Of a DNA stretch of 64,000 bases, positions 15,302-25,070 are shown piece after piece. Below the pieces are notes generated by a model that was given only the letters and a program-made list of their open reading frames with translations, made no database searches and was not told where the DNA came from. Both the position numbers and the translations under genes were made by a program. This DNA comes from Sulfitobacter pontiacus (GTDB taxonomy: Bacteria; Pseudomonadota; Alphaproteobacteria; Rhodobacterales; Rhodobacteraceae), in contig NZ_CP160849.1 in NCBI RefSeq assembly GCF_040790665.1, positions 1,699,501 through 1,763,500 on the forward strand. Direction: 5' to 3'. The number at the start of each line of letters is the position of its first letter. Position 1 is the first letter of the stretch.

Positions 15302-17689
15302 CGTCGGATCGGCCTGCGTCGGGTCTTCGGGCCAAGGGTGGCGCGGATAGCGGGCGCGCATGTCCTTGCGCACATCGGCATAGGACCCAGCCCAAAACCC
15401 CGGCAGATCGGTGGTCACCTGCACGGGTCGCTGCGCGGGGGACAGCAGCGTGATCTGCAAGGGCTGCCCTGCGATCATGGGGTGACGGGTGGTGCCAAAG
15501 ACCTCTTGCAGACGCAGGGCGATCTGGGGCTGCGTTTCGCTATAATCAATCGCGATCTTGCGCCCCAGCGGCGTGGTGAAATGCGCAGGCGCGGCACGAT
15601 CAAGCGCTTGCTGGTCGTCCCAGCTCAGCCGCGCGGTCAGGGCAGGCAGCAGGTCAAACGCCTTCCAGTCGGCGGTGCTGCGGACACCTGCCAGATGACC
15701 GGGCAACCAATCCTCCAAGGTCTCAAGCAGGTGATCCTCGCTGAAATCGGGGAAACCATCGCCCATCAGCCGCGCCCGCGCCAGAAACAGCGTTGCCGCT
15801 TTGCCGGGCATCAGACCCAGCTGCCGCACCCCGTCGAGCATGGCCTGCGCGATGTCTTCCGCAGGGGCGTCGGACCACGCCCTGTCGTCCAGCACCAATG
15901 CACCAAAACGTTCCTGCTGCCGCGCCAGCACGCGGCCCTCGCGGCGGGACCAGACGCAGAGTTTATGCCATCCGATTTGATCCGCGAAGCTGCCCCGCAG
16001 ATCGCTGTCGGAGAGGCGCGCGGCTTGGCGAATGCGTGCTTCTCGAGGGTCGCCGTCAAGATCGGTCGCCACCAGCAAACGTTCCCCCGCCAGCGGATCG
16101 CTCTCGGGCAGGATCGCGCCTTTGCCGCCCGACATAACGTATCGCGGCGCGTCGCCCTTGCGCCGCAGCGCCACCCTATCGGGGTAGGCAAGGGCCGCCA
16201 GCACCCCCAGCGTATCGGGGCCGTCGCCGGTTTGCCCTCTGGCCAGCCGTTTGGCGTCTTGCTTGATGCGTGAAAGGGCTGCGTGGTTGACCTCGGCCGG
16301 GACGCGCTTGCCCGCGACCGCATCCAGCCGCAGCGCCAGATCGACAGAGCCGCCGCGCAAGGGGTCACGCTCCGACAGGATCGCGGCCAGCGTCGGGGCG
16401 CTGCGCCCGCCTTTGGCAACCATATGCGCCAGACGGGGATGCAGCGGCATCTTGGCCAAGCTTCGGCCATGCTCTGTGATCCGACCTGTCGCATCCAGCG
16501 CGCCCAGCATGTGCAGCACGGCCTGTGCTTCGGCCAGACGGCCTGCATGAGGCGGGGTCACGAACTTCAGGTCATCGGCCTGCGCCCCCCAGACTGCCAG
16601 CTCTAACGCGAAGGCGCATAGATCGCCGGCCTCGATCTCGGCGGGGGGGTAGGCGGCCAGCGCGCCTTCCTCGCCACGGGTCCATAGTTTGAACGCAGTG
16701 CCTTCCGACACACGCCCCGCACGGCCCGCGCGCTGCGTCGCTTCGGCGCGGGTCACGCGGTCGGTGATCAGCCGCGACATGCCAGAGGACGGATCGAACT
16801 GCGCCCGTCGCGCGCGGCCCCCGTCCACCACGATCTGCACCCCTTCGATGGTCAGCGAGGTTTCCGCGATAGAAGTCGCGAGCACGACCTTGCGGCCCGT
16901 TTTGGCCGGGGCAATCGCAGCGCGCTGCGCTTTGAAGTCCATCGCGCCGAACAGCGGGGCGAGCGTGCAATCGGCGGGCAGCCGTCCGGTCAGCGCGCTT
17001 TCAACCCGTCGTATCTCGCCTTCGCCGGGCAGGAACACCAGCGCCGATCCGGGGGCGGTATCCAGCGCGTGCAACACCAGATCGGCGACTGCCTGCTCGA
17101 ACCGTTGTTTGCCTACGGGCCGGTCCAGCCAATGGGGCGTCACCGGAAAGCTGCGCCCTTCGGAGGTGACCACCGGAGCCTGCATCAGCGCAGCGACGGG
17201 GCCGGCGTCCAGCGTGGCGGACATGGCGACGATCAACAGGTCATCGCGCAGCGCTTCGGCTACCTCTAGGCAAAGCGCGAGTCCCAGATCAGCGTTCAGG
17301 GATCTTTCGTGGAATTCGTCAAAGATCACCGCGCCGACACCGGGCAGGTCGGGGTCGTCTTGCAGCATGCGGGTCAGAATGCCCTCGGTCACGACCTCGA
17401 TACGGGTGAATTTGCTGACGGCGCTGGCACCGCGGACGCGAAAGCCCACGGTTTGCCCCGGTTCTTCGCCCAAGGTCGCAGCCATGCGTTCGGCGGCTGC
17501 ACGCGCGGCAAGGCGGCGTGGTTCCAGCATCAGGATGCGGCCGTTGGTCAGCCCCGCGTCCAACATCGCCAGCGGCACGCGCGTGGTCTTGCCCGCACCG
17601 GGGGGCGCTTGCAGCACAACGCGGCCCTGACCGCGCAGCGCGTCGATCACCTGCGGCATCACGTCATCAATGGGAAGGGTAAAAGCCAT
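15275..17689 (-). CDS. hrpB: ATP-dependent RNA helicase HrpB
   Basis: An 804-residue DEAH-box helicase. Walker A is APPGAGKTTRVP at about residues 28-39, the DEAH-like box reads DEFHERSLNADL, and motif III is SAT in AMSATLDAG. Motifs V and VI are VLATSIAETSLTI and QRAGRAGR. The C-terminal HrpB domain, with TTPLGRKIAIDYSETQPQIA and PGFWAGSYADVRKDMRARYP, identifies it. The role of HrpB in most bacteria is poorly defined. The ATG at 17687-17689 begins the family start; the frame extends 59 codons into the meaB upstream region. It is divergent from meaB. Confidence 0.94.
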   Translation of the reverse strand: MAFTLPIDDVMPQVIDALRGQGRVVLQAPPGAGKTTRVPLAMLDAGLTNGRILMLEPRRLAARAAAERMAATLGEEPGQTVGFRVRGASAVSKFTRIEVVTEGILTRMLQDDPDLPGVGAVIFDEFHERSLNADLGLALCLEVAEALRDDLLIVAMSATLDAGPVAALMQAPVVTSEGRSFPVTPHWLDRPVGKQRFEQAVADLVLHALDTAPGSALVFLPGEGEIRRVESALTGRLPADCTLAPLFGAMDFKAQRAAIAPAKTGRKVVLATSIAETSLTIEGVQIVVDGGRARRAQFDPSSGMSRLITDRVTRAEATQRAGRAGRVSEGTAFKLWTRGEEGALAAYPPAEIEAGDLCAFALELAVWGAQADDLKFVTPPHAGRLAEAQAVLHMLGALDATGRITEHGRSLAKMPLHPRLAHMVAKGGRSAPTLAAILSERDPLRGGSVDLALRLDAVAGKRVPAEVNHAALSRIKQDAKRLARGQTGDGPDTLGVLAALAYPDRVALRRKGDAPRYVMSGGKGAILPESDPLAGERLLVATDLDGDPREARIRQAARLSDSDLRGSFADQIGWHKLCVWSRREGRVLARQQERFGALVLDDRAWSDAPAEDIAQAMLDGVRQLGLMPGKAATLFLARARLMGDGFPDFSEDHLLETLEDWLPGHLAGVRSTADWKAFDLLPALTARLSWDDQQALDRAAPAHFTTPLGRKIAIDYSETQPQIALRLQEVFGTTRHPMIAGQPLQITLLSPAQRPVQVTTDLPGFWAGSYADVRKDMRARYPRHPWPEDPTQADPTLRAKPRGT

Positions 17690-17798
17690 AAGCGTGGTTA
17701 TGGTCGAAACCCGGCGCGGGGCCAAGACCCGGCCTCCGGTCTGGACATTTGCGCCGCCGGGATCGAAACATGGGCCAAAGGCGTGAGGGGCAGGACCT

Positions 17799-18770
17799 AT
17801 GAACATCGACGATCTGGCAAAGGGTATCGCAGCAGGGGAGCGCCGCGCGCTGGCGCGGGGGATCACCTTGATCGAATCCGGTCGCGAGGATCACCGCGCA
17901 CAGGCGACAGAGCTGCTTGCCGCGCTGCCCAAGGGGCGCGAGGCGCTGCGGATCGGGTTGTCGGGGACGCCGGGTGTGGGGAAATCCACCTTTATCGAAA
18001 GCTTCGGCATGATGCTGATCGGGCGTGGGCTCAAGGTCGCGGTGCTGGCAATTGATCCGTCCTCTTCGCGTTCGGGCGGGTCGATCTTGGGGGATAAGAC
18101 GCGGATGGACCTCTTGTCGCGCGAACGCGATGCTTTCATCCGCCCGTCGCCCAGCCAGACGCATCTGGGCGGCGTGGCCCGCCGCACCCGCGAGGCGGTG
18201 ACCCTGTGCGAGGCCGCAGGTTTTGACGTGGTGCTGATCGAAACGGTCGGCGTCGGCCAGTCAGAGACGGTGGTGGCAGAGATGTCCGATGTTTTCATGC
18301 TTTTGCTGGCCCCTGCGGGCGGGGACGAGCTGCAAGGCGTCAAGCGCGGCATCATGGAGATGGCGGATATCATCGTGATCAACAAGGCCGATGGGGATCT
18401 GAAACCCGTCGCGTCGCGGACCTGTGCCGATTACGCCGGTGCCCTGCGGTTGCTGCGCAAACGGCCACAAGACCCCAAGGGGTTTCCCAAGGCGATGATG
18501 GTGTCAGCGCTGGAGGAAAACGGGCTGGACGAGGCATGGGCAGAGGTAGAGGCGCTGACCGAATGGCGCCGCGCCGAAGGGTTCTGGCAACATGCCCGTG
18601 CCGCACAAGCCCGCTATTGGTTTGAACAGGCGGTAAAGCAGGCGTTGCTTGCGCAGTTGGAAAAGCCCAAGGCCAAGGCCGCGTTGACCGAGCTTAGCGA
18701 TCGTGTCGCACAGGGGCTGGCGGACCCCACCAAAGCCGCGCAGGATTTCGTCACCCAGCTGGACCGTTAA
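17799..18770 (+). CDS. meaB: MeaB/ArgK-type GTPase for methylmalonyl-CoA mutase
   Basis: A 323-residue G3E-family GTPase that loads and protects the cobalamin-dependent methylmalonyl-CoA mutase. Walker A is GTPGVGKS at residues 56-63; other marks are DPSSSRSGGSILGDKTRM, ETVGVGQSE and the NKAD guanine site. No mutase gene is nearby, so it probably acts on a mutase encoded elsewhere. The stop overlaps the stop of convergent xerC by three bases. Other B12-mutase chaperones of the same family cannot be excluded. Confidence 0.92.
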   Translation: MNIDDLAKGIAAGERRALARGITLIESGREDHRAQATELLAALPKGREALRIGLSGTPGVGKSTFIESFGMMLIGRGLKVAVLAIDPSSSRSGGSILGDKTRMDLLSRERDAFIRPSPSQTHLGGVARRTREAVTLCEAAGFDVVLIETVGVGQSETVVAEMSDVFMLLLAPAGGDELQGVKRGIMEMADIIVINKADGDLKPVASRTCADYAGALRLLRKRPQDPKGFPKAMMVSALEENGLDEAWAEVEALTEWRRAEGFWQHARAAQARYWFEQAVKQALLAQLEKPKAKAALTELSDRVAQGLADPTKAAQDFVTQLDR

Positions 18771-19714
18771 CTGCCGCCGCCCGCCTTGGGGTGGGCGCGG
18801 TTATAGACATCCATCAGACGCGCGGTATCGACAGCCGTATAGGCCTGCGTGGTCGAGAGCGAGGCATGGCCCAAAAGCTCTTGGATCGCACGCAGATCGC
18901 CCCCCGCATCCAGCAGATGCGTGGCAAAGCTGTGGCGCAGCGCGTGGGGTGTGGCGCTGGCGGGCAGGCCAAGCTGCATCCGTGCATCCGCCATCACCTG
19001 TGATATCGCCCGCGCCGCCAAAGGCCCGCCGCGCACTGCGCGAAACAGCGGCGCATCCCGTTCCTTCCCAAAGGGGCAGACGCGCAGATAGGCATCCACG
19101 GCATCGCGCGCCGCAGGGAGTACGGGCACCACCCGTTCCTTGCCGCCCTTTCCGATGATACGCAGCACCTCGGGCAGGGGCGCGTCGGCCCCCTTGAGGC
19201 CAAGCGCTTCGGATATCCGCAGCCCGCACCCCCACAGCAGGGTCAGGACCGCCACATCCCGCGCGGCCACCCAGGCATGACGCGACTGCATTTCCACGCT
19301 GTCGATCATCGCCTGAGCGGCATCAATCGCCAAGGGGCGGGGCAGCTTTTTGGGAAACTTCGGCGATCTGGTAGACAGCACGGCGGTAGGCTCGAACCCC
19401 TCGCGCTCTGCCAGCCAGCGATAGAACGCCTTGACCGCCGACAGCTTGCGCGCCATCGACCGTGGCCCGACATCCCCACTGCGGGTCTGCGCCATCCAGG
19501 CACGCATGTCCGAGATGGTGATCTGTGACAGCGCGCCCAAGCCTTGGCTGTCGTCCTTGTGCAGCGTCATGAACGCAAGGAAATCGACCAGATCCCCCTG
19601 ATAGGCGGTAAGCGTGTTCTCGGCAGCCCCTTTCAGGGCGCGTTGATGATCCAGCCAGCTTTGCAGGGCGTCCCGCGCGGCGGGGCTGATCAAAAGCGCG
19701 TTTGCCCCGCTCAA
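18767..19714 (-). CDS. xerC: Tyrosine recombinase XerC
   Basis: A 315-residue tyrosine recombinase that, with XerD, resolves chromosome dimers at dif. The core-binding domain (WLDHQRALKGAAENTLTAYQ) is followed by the catalytic domain with Arg in GLRISEALGLK, Lys in GKGGKERVVPV, HxxR in HALRHSFATHLL, His in LLGHASLSTTQ and the nucleophile Tyr in QAYTAVD. The start is uncertain: no ATG or GTG precedes the core, and a TTG overlapping the DUF484 stop as TTGA is the best fit; a TTG at 19693 is an alternative. It follows a DUF484 gene, as in many proteobacteria. Confidence 0.92.
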   Translation of the reverse strand: MSGANALLISPAARDALQSWLDHQRALKGAAENTLTAYQGDLVDFLAFMTLHKDDSQGLGALSQITISDMRAWMAQTRSGDVGPRSMARKLSAVKAFYRWLAEREGFEPTAVLSTRSPKFPKKLPRPLAIDAAQAMIDSVEMQSRHAWVAARDVAVLTLLWGCGLRISEALGLKGADAPLPEVLRIIGKGGKERVVPVLPAARDAVDAYLRVCPFGKERDAPLFRAVRGGPLAARAISQVMADARMQLGLPASATPHALRHSFATHLLDAGGDLRAIQELLGHASLSTTQAYTAVDTARLMDVYNRAHPKAGGGS

Positions 19715-20418
19715 GACAGCCAGCGGCGCATCGTCCGCTCGAACACGCCAGCGAAGAAGCCCAGCAGATCGGTGCCCTGTTGCGGGCTGAACATATGCGG
19801 GTCTTCGGAGCCAAGGATCAACAGGCCCGGCAAACGGCCCGCGCCAAAGTTCAGTTTCAGGCAGGCTTCCGACCGGATCCAATCCGCCGCGCCGCCGTAG
19901 ATATGTTCGGGGCTGTGTTGCACACCGCGCAGGGTCACCTGACGCACCGTGCCGCCGCGCCCGTGCGACAGGTAGTCGTCGATAAACCCCGGCTCGGCGA
20001 CGTTCAGCACATCGCCCAAGCGCTTGATCGCGGGATCGTCGTCATTCTCGGCAGATTCCAGCACCAGCCGCACAGCGTCGACCCGCAGGATATCGGCAAC
20101 CTCGCCCCCGAGATCCTTGAGGAAGGGTTCGAAGTCTACAGGGTCAAGCATGCGCAGGATCGCGCGGTGGATCTGGTTGGTCCCCGCAAGGTTTTCATAG
20201 GCCGCGGCGATGACGTTGCGGTGCGTGTCCTCAAGCCGGTCCAGACGGGTTTCCAGCCGATCCATGGCGATGCCGCGCAGATCGACAATATTGCCCCCCA
20301 TCGCGCGTTCATTCGCGGCGATCAGGGCCTGCATCACGTCGTTGTCGTCAAGAATGACGTCGGGCTGTGAAATAATCGCTTCCCGAAGGGAATCTTCGAT
20401 CTTGTGGTTACTGCTCAT
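19711..20418 (-). CDS. DUF484 family (GAF-like) protein
   Basis: A 235-residue protein of the DUF484 family, which sits next to xerC in many proteobacteria. It starts with a helical N-terminus (SQPDVILDDNDVMQALIAAN) and coiled-coil region (DRLETRLDRLEDTHRNVIAA), followed by a GAF-like domain containing HGRGGTVRQVTLRG and GADWIRSEACLKL, and ends near RTMRRWLS. No catalytic role is known. Its TGA is shared with the likely TTG start of xerC. It is the upstream member of the pair. Confidence 0.88.
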   Translation of the reverse strand: MSSNHKIEDSLREAIISQPDVILDDNDVMQALIAANERAMGGNIVDLRGIAMDRLETRLDRLEDTHRNVIAAAYENLAGTNQIHRAILRMLDPVDFEPFLKDLGGEVADILRVDAVRLVLESAENDDDPAIKRLGDVLNVAEPGFIDDYLSHGRGGTVRQVTLRGVQHSPEHIYGGAADWIRSEACLKLNFGAGRLPGLLILGSEDPHMFSPQQGTDLLGFFAGVFERTMRRWLS

Positions 20419-20612
20419 GCGGGTCTCTTTTTATATTTGGCACTGACATAGCATGCGCGTCAGGCTAAATCTGCTTTTTTCTTTTGGCGTATGGCTGGTT
20501 TTTCGGCGTCAAACCGCCCGTTCGCCGCGCATGGACGGGGCAGAGGCAGGGCGAAGCTGCTGCGGTTTTCTGCGAGGGCACGGGCCAGCTACGGGCACAT
20601 GTAGATCGTGGT

Positions 20613-20642
20613 GGGCACGCGCAGCCTGCGACGCGCGTGCCC
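20613..20642 (-). terminator. Hairpin after the fsa-like gene
   Basis: GGGCACGCGC and GCGCGTGCCC form a perfect 10-bp stem with a 10-nt loop, 25 bases past the stop of the transaldolase-family gene. No clear T-run. It is the best candidate for that gene's transcript end. Confidence 0.6.
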
Positions 20643-20666
20643 CTTTGTCGTCGCCTTAGGGCGGGA

Positions 20667-21320
20667 TCAGAGGATGTTCTGACCTGTCTTTGCCCAATCG
20701 GCCATGAAGGTCTCGAGCCCCTTGTCAGTCAGCGGGTGCGCGGCCAGCTTCTTGATCACTTCTGGCGGGGCGGTCATGACATCGGCACCGATACGCGCAG
20801 CGTCCAGCACGTGGTTCACGGTACGGATCGACGCGGCGAGGATTTCAGTCTCGAACCCGTAGTTGTCATAGATCGTGCGGATGTCCTGGATCAGGTCCAT
20901 ACCGTCAAGGTTGATGTCATCCAGACGCCCGATGAATGGCGAGATGAACGTGGCACCGGCCTTGGCGGCGATCAATGCCTGGTTCGCCGAGAAGCAGAGC
21001 GTGACGTTGACCATCTTGCCTTCGTCCGACAGCACTTTACAAGCTTTCAGACCGTCCCATGTCAGGGGCAGCTTCACGGTGATGTTTTCCGCGATCTCGG
21101 CCAGTTTGCGGCCTTCGGCGATCATGTCGTCCGCCTTGGTCGCGACAACTTCGGCAGAGACGGGGCCGTCGACCAGATCACAGATCTCTTTCGTGACTTC
21201 CAGAATGTTGCGGCCGGATTTCAGGATCAGCGACGGGTTTGTTGTTACCCCGTCTACCATGCCCAGATCGTTCAGCTCGGCGATGGCATCGATTTCGGCG
21301 GTATCTACGAAGAATTTCAT
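20667..21320 (-). CDS. fsa: Fructose-6-phosphate aldolase/transaldolase family protein
   Basis: A 217-residue small transaldolase-family TIM barrel. It starts [20 protein letters not shown] and has DGVTTNPSL, the Schiff-base Lys in [11 protein letters not shown], and [20 protein letters not shown], with [10 protein letters not shown] and [19 protein letters not shown] downstream. This short class includes fructose-6-phosphate aldolases and true transaldolases; many Rhodobacterales copies are annotated as transaldolase, and sequence alone does not settle it. It is transcribed divergently from priA. Confidence 0.88.
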   Translation of the reverse strand: MKFFVDTAEIDAIAELNDLGMVDGVTTNPSLILKSGRNILEVTKEICDLVDGPVSAEVVATKADDMIAEGRKLAEIAENITVKLPLTWDGLKACKVLSDEGKMVNVTLCFSANQALIAAKAGATFISPFIGRLDDINLDGMDLIQDIRTIYDNYGFETEILAASIRTVNHVLDAARIGADVMTAPPEVIKKLAAHPLTDKGLETFMADWAKTGQNIL

Positions 21321-21438
21321 GTTACGTCCTTCAGGTTGGAATAGGCAGCAGGAATGGCTATGTCTGTCGCCTAGGGCTTTAGCGCATCATCCGCCAAGCT
21401 GGAACCCTAATTCCCGTAACCCCGTTCCGGAGCGATTG

Positions 21439-23634
21439 GTGAAACCGCCAGAATTTTTTCATGCAAATGAGCTGGTGGCCGTGATGACCACCCAGCCGCT
21501 GGGCCGTGCGCTGGATTACAAAGCGCCCGAAGGCGGCTGCCATATGGGGGCTTTCGTCGAGGTGCCTTTGGGCCCGCGCAAGGTGATCGGTGTCGTCTGG
21601 GGCGCTGGGCAGGGGGATTACGATCTGTCCAAGATACGGTCGGTGATCCGCGTGCTCGATGCGGCCCCCATGCGCGAAGAACTGCGCAGTTTTCTGACCC
21701 GTGCCGCCGCATATACGCTGACGCCTATGCCCGCGATGCTGCGGCTGGCGACGCGTGCGCCGGGGTTGGGCGACCCGCCGTCGATGCGCAAGATTTACCG
21801 GCGTGGCGAGGGGGAGCCTGACCGGATGACCGACGCGCGCCGTCGCGTGTTGGAAACTCTGGCGGAGTATGGCGACCTTTCGTTCACGCTCAAGGAACTG
21901 GCCGAGATGTCGGGGGTGACGGCGTCGGTGATTAAGGGGTTGGTGACCCAGGGCGCAGTGCTGGAACAGGACAGCCCGCGCGATCTGCCGTTCATGCGCA
22001 TGGACCCGAGCTTGCCCAGCAAAGAGCTGACGGAGGATCAGGCATCGGCGTCGGCGCTGCTGGCGGCGGGGGTGGCCTCGGGCACATATGGCACCACCTT
22101 GCTGCGGGGCGTGACCGGATCGGGCAAGACCGAAGTCTATCTGGAGGCCGTGGCCGCTGCGCTGAAATCCGGCAGGCAGGCTTTGGTGCTGCTGCCGGAA
22201 ATCGCGCTGACCGAACAGTTCTTGCACCGTGTGCAGGCGCGGTTTGGCGCGAAGCCTGCGGAATGGCATTCGGGTGCCACGATGACAGAGCGGCGTCGCA
22301 TCTGGAAAATGGTCGGGCAGGGACAGGCTCAGGTGGTGATCGGTGCGCGGTCGGCGCTGTTTCTGCCGTTCCAGAACCTTGGTCTGATCGTCGTCGACGA
22401 GGAACATGACACCTCGTACAAACAGGAAGAAGGCGTGCTGTATAACGCCCGTGACATGGCGGTGCTGCGGGCGTCGATCTGCGGGGCGCAGGTGGTTCTG
22501 GCCTCTGCCACGCCGTCGTTGGAAAGCTGGGCCAACGCCGAGGCGGGCAAATATACGCGGGTCGAGCTGACATCGCGCTTTGGGCCGGCGGTGATGCCGA
22601 CGATGGGCGCGATCGACATGCGCAGCGAAGGCCTGCCGAGCGATAAATGGGTGTCGCCCACGTTGAAGGTCGAGGTCGACAAGCGGCTGGAACGGGGCGA
22701 ACAGGCGATGCTGTTCATCAACCGCCGCGGCTATGCGCCGGTGACCCTGTGCCGCGCCTGCGGGCATCAGATCGGCTGCGATCATTGCGATGCGCGGATG
22801 GTCGAACACCGCTACCTCAAACGGCTGGTCTGCCACCAATGCGGCGAAAGCAAGCCCATGCCCGAGGTCTGCCCGTCGTGCGAGGTCGAAGGCAAGCTGG
22901 CTGCCGTGGGTCCGGGGGTGGAACGTCTGGGCGAAGAAGCCGCCGCCCTTTGGCCCGAGGCGCGGGTCGCGACGCTAAGCTCGGACATGTACGGTTCGGC
23001 CCGCGCGCTCAAGGCCGAGATCGCGGGGATCGCTGATGGGGCGGCGGATATCATCATCGGCACGCAGCTGGTTGCGAAGGGGCACAACTTTCCCAACCTC
23101 ACGCTGGTGGGGGTCATCGACGCGGATCTGGGGCTGATGGGATCGGACCTGCGCGCGGCAGAACGAACCTATCAGCTGATGCGGCAGGTGGCGGGGCGCG
23201 CCGGTCGGGCGGAGGCTCCGGGCACCGCGCTGCTGCAGACCTTTCAGCCGGATCACCCCGTGATCCGCGCCATTCTGGCTGGGGATGAGGAGGGGTTCTG
23301 GAAAGCCGAAGCCGGAGAGCGCCGCCACGCCGGCGTGCCGCCCTATGGCCGGATGGCGGGCATCATCCTGAGCGGCCCTGATGTGGCCGCGCTGTTTGAT
23401 GCGGGCAACCAGCTGGCGCGGCAGGATGCGCCGCTGCGGGCTATCGGCGCGCAGGTCTATGGCCCCGCGCCCGCGCCAATCGCACGGGTGCGCGGGCGCC
23501 ATCGCGTGCGGCTGCTGGTCAAGGCCGAAAAGGCCGCGCCTCTGCAAGAGGCATTGGCGAAATGGGTCGCACAGCTGCGGTTGAAGAATGATGTGCGCAT
23601 CGCCGTCGATATCGATCCGCAGAGTTTTTATTAG
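21439..23634 (+). CDS. priA: Primosomal protein N', replication-restart helicase PriA
   Basis: A 731-residue superfamily-2 helicase that reloads the replisome at collapsed forks. The N-terminal 3'-DNA-binding domain (LGRALDYKAPEGGCHMGAFV) is followed by Walker A GVTGSGKTEVYL near residue 223, DEEHD near residue 319, SATPSLESW, and a cluster of paired Cys (CRAC, CDHCDA, CHQCGESKPMPEVCPSCEV) that binds zinc around residues 437-482. Helicase motifs end with QVAGRAGR. The start is GTG at 21439, supported by GGAG six bases upstream; a longer open frame reaches back into the fsa gene and is not real. Confidence 0.94.
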   Translation: MKPPEFFHANELVAVMTTQPLGRALDYKAPEGGCHMGAFVEVPLGPRKVIGVVWGAGQGDYDLSKIRSVIRVLDAAPMREELRSFLTRAAAYTLTPMPAMLRLATRAPGLGDPPSMRKIYRRGEGEPDRMTDARRRVLETLAEYGDLSFTLKELAEMSGVTASVIKGLVTQGAVLEQDSPRDLPFMRMDPSLPSKELTEDQASASALLAAGVASGTYGTTLLRGVTGSGKTEVYLEAVAAALKSGRQALVLLPEIALTEQFLHRVQARFGAKPAEWHSGATMTERRRIWKMVGQGQAQVVIGARSALFLPFQNLGLIVVDEEHDTSYKQEEGVLYNARDMAVLRASICGAQVVLASATPSLESWANAEAGKYTRVELTSRFGPAVMPTMGAIDMRSEGLPSDKWVSPTLKVEVDKRLERGEQAMLFINRRGYAPVTLCRACGHQIGCDHCDARMVEHRYLKRLVCHQCGESKPMPEVCPSCEVEGKLAAVGPGVERLGEEAAALWPEARVATLSSDMYGSARALKAEIAGIADGAADIIIGTQLVAKGHNFPNLTLVGVIDADLGLMGSDLRAAERTYQLMRQVAGRAGRAEAPGTALLQTFQPDHPVIRAILAGDEEGFWKAEAGERRHAGVPPYGRMAGIILSGPDVAALFDAGNQLARQDAPLRAIGAQVYGPAPAPIARVRGRHRVRLLVKAEKAAPLQEALAKWVAQLRLKNDVRIAVDIDPQSFY

Positions 23635-23646
23635 CGGTGCGAAGTG

Positions 23647-23665
23647 CTTGCCCCTGCGGGGCAAG
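23647..23665 (+). terminator. Hairpin after priA
   Basis: CTTGCCCC-TGC-GGGGCAAG is a perfect 8-bp stem with a 3-nt loop 12 bases after the priA stop. It leads directly into a copy of the recurring intergenic element at 23668-23698, in place of a T-run. Confidence 0.65.
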
Positions 23666-23667
23666 GG

Positions 23668-23698
23668 CCTTCGGCGAGGATTTTAGGCCATCTGGAAG
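23668..23698 (+). repeat. Intergenic element, copy 1
   Basis: CCTTCGGCGAGGATTT, then TAGGCCATCTGGAAG. It matches copy 2 (29334-29363) at 27 of 30 positions. It follows the priA hairpin and precedes the MFS gene. Confidence 0.7.
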
Positions 23699-23777
23699 CT
23701 GCGGTTGCGCGGAGCATACGCGTGAGGCGGGTGATTTGATCTCGTCAAGGGCCGGGAACGGGGGTAAGGAATTGCCC

Positions 23778-25010
23778 ATGACCCAATATGTGACCCTTGA
23801 AGATGCCAAGCATCAACCGTTCTGGCGCCGCCCTGTGGCGCTGCTGTTCCTGATGGCGCTGGCGATGCCGATTGCCTTCAACACATGGTCGGCGCTGCTG
23901 AATAACTTTGTGATCGAGGTCGCAGGGTTCGACGGATCGGACATCGGGTTGCTGCATACGGTGCGCGAGATACCGGGCTTTCTGGCGGTCGGCGTGATCG
24001 CGATTATCCTATTCGTGCGCGAACAGGTATTGGGGTTGGTATCACTGGTGCTGCTGGGGGTGGCGACGGCGCTGACCGCGTGGTTCCCGTCGATGGGCGG
24101 TATCCTGACGATCACCATGCTCAGCTCTATCGGGTTTCACTATTACGAGACGGTGAACCAGTCGCTGCAGCTGCAGTGGCTCAAGATCGAGGACGCGCCC
24201 CGCATGATCGGCTGGCTGATGGCGGCGGGGTCGTTGGCGACGCTGGTCGCCTATCTGGCGATCATGGCGCTGTGGGATACCTTGTCGCTGTCCTATAACA
24301 TCGTCTATGTGATTGGCGGCGGGGTGACGGCGGTGATCGCGCTGGTCGCGCTGCTGGCCTATCCGCAGTTCGAGGCCCCGACACCGCAGGTCAAGAAGAT
24401 GGTGCTGCGCAAGCGGTACTGGCTGTATTATGCGCTGCAATTCATGTCTGGCGCGCGGCGGCAGATTTTTGTCGTTTTTGCGGGCTTCATGATGGTCGAA
24501 CGCTTTGGCTTTGATGTGCATGAAATCACCCTGCTCTATCTGATCAACCTGATCGCCAATATGATCTTTGCCCCGCTAATGGGCCGTGCAGTCGGCTTCT
24601 TTGGCGAACGCCGCACGCTGAGCTTTGAATACATCGGGCTGATCATCGTGTTTCTGGCCTATGGCGGCGTCTATTATCTGGGCTGGGGCGTGGTGGTGGC
24701 CGCGACGCTTTATGTGCTGGATCATATGTTCTTTGCGCTGGCGCTCGCGCTCAAGACCTATTTCCAGAAGATCGCCGACCCCGCCGACATTGCGCCGACG
24801 GCGGCGGTGGCTTTTACCATCAATCACATCGCGGCGGTGTTCCTGCCTGTGGGGCTGGGGCTGCTGTGGCTGATCTCGCCCGCGGCGGTCTTTTTCCTTG
24901 CGGCGGGGATGGCGCTGGTGTCGCTGTTGCTGTCGCTGATGATCCCGCGCCATCCCGTGCCGGGCCACGAGACGATCTTTTCCAATCCGCTGCCGGCCCC
25001 GGCCGAGTAG
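23778..25010 (+). CDS. MFS transporter
   Basis: A 410-residue membrane protein with about 12 predicted segments, of the major facilitator type. The N-terminal half contains GLLHTVREIPGFLAVGVIA, the C-terminal half APLMGRAVGFFGERRTLSFE, a segment that resembles the MFS cytoplasmic loop. The substrate cannot be predicted. TAAGGA lies seven bases before the ATG at 23778; the longer frame would start inside the priA 3' element. It ends about 60 bases before prmA and could be co-transcribed with it. Confidence 0.82.
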   Translation: MTQYVTLEDAKHQPFWRRPVALLFLMALAMPIAFNTWSALLNNFVIEVAGFDGSDIGLLHTVREIPGFLAVGVIAIILFVREQVLGLVSLVLLGVATALTAWFPSMGGILTITMLSSIGFHYYETVNQSLQLQWLKIEDAPRMIGWLMAAGSLATLVAYLAIMALWDTLSLSYNIVYVIGGGVTAVIALVALLAYPQFEAPTPQVKKMVLRKRYWLYYALQFMSGARRQIFVVFAGFMMVERFGFDVHEITLLYLINLIANMIFAPLMGRAVGFFGERRTLSFEYIGLIIVFLAYGGVYYLGWGVVVAATLYVLDHMFFALALALKTYFQKIADPADIAPTAAVAFTINHIAAVFLPVGLGLLWLISPAAVFFLAAGMALVSLLLSLMIPRHPVPGHETIFSNPLPAPAE

Positions 25011-25070
25011 CACCCCCCTGACATAGCCGGATGTCGCGCGGCGATATCGGCGATCCTGACGGAGTTTCCC

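Noticed and set aside
18767..19714. Tyrosine recombinase considered as a mobile-element integrase
   Set aside because: It adjoins a DUF484 gene, has XerC-type core and no flanking repeats or cargo; it is the housekeeping XerC.
21379..22839. 486-codon minus-strand frame over priA
   Set aside because: Antisense of priA; composition is low-complexity Arg/His/Gln without a motif.
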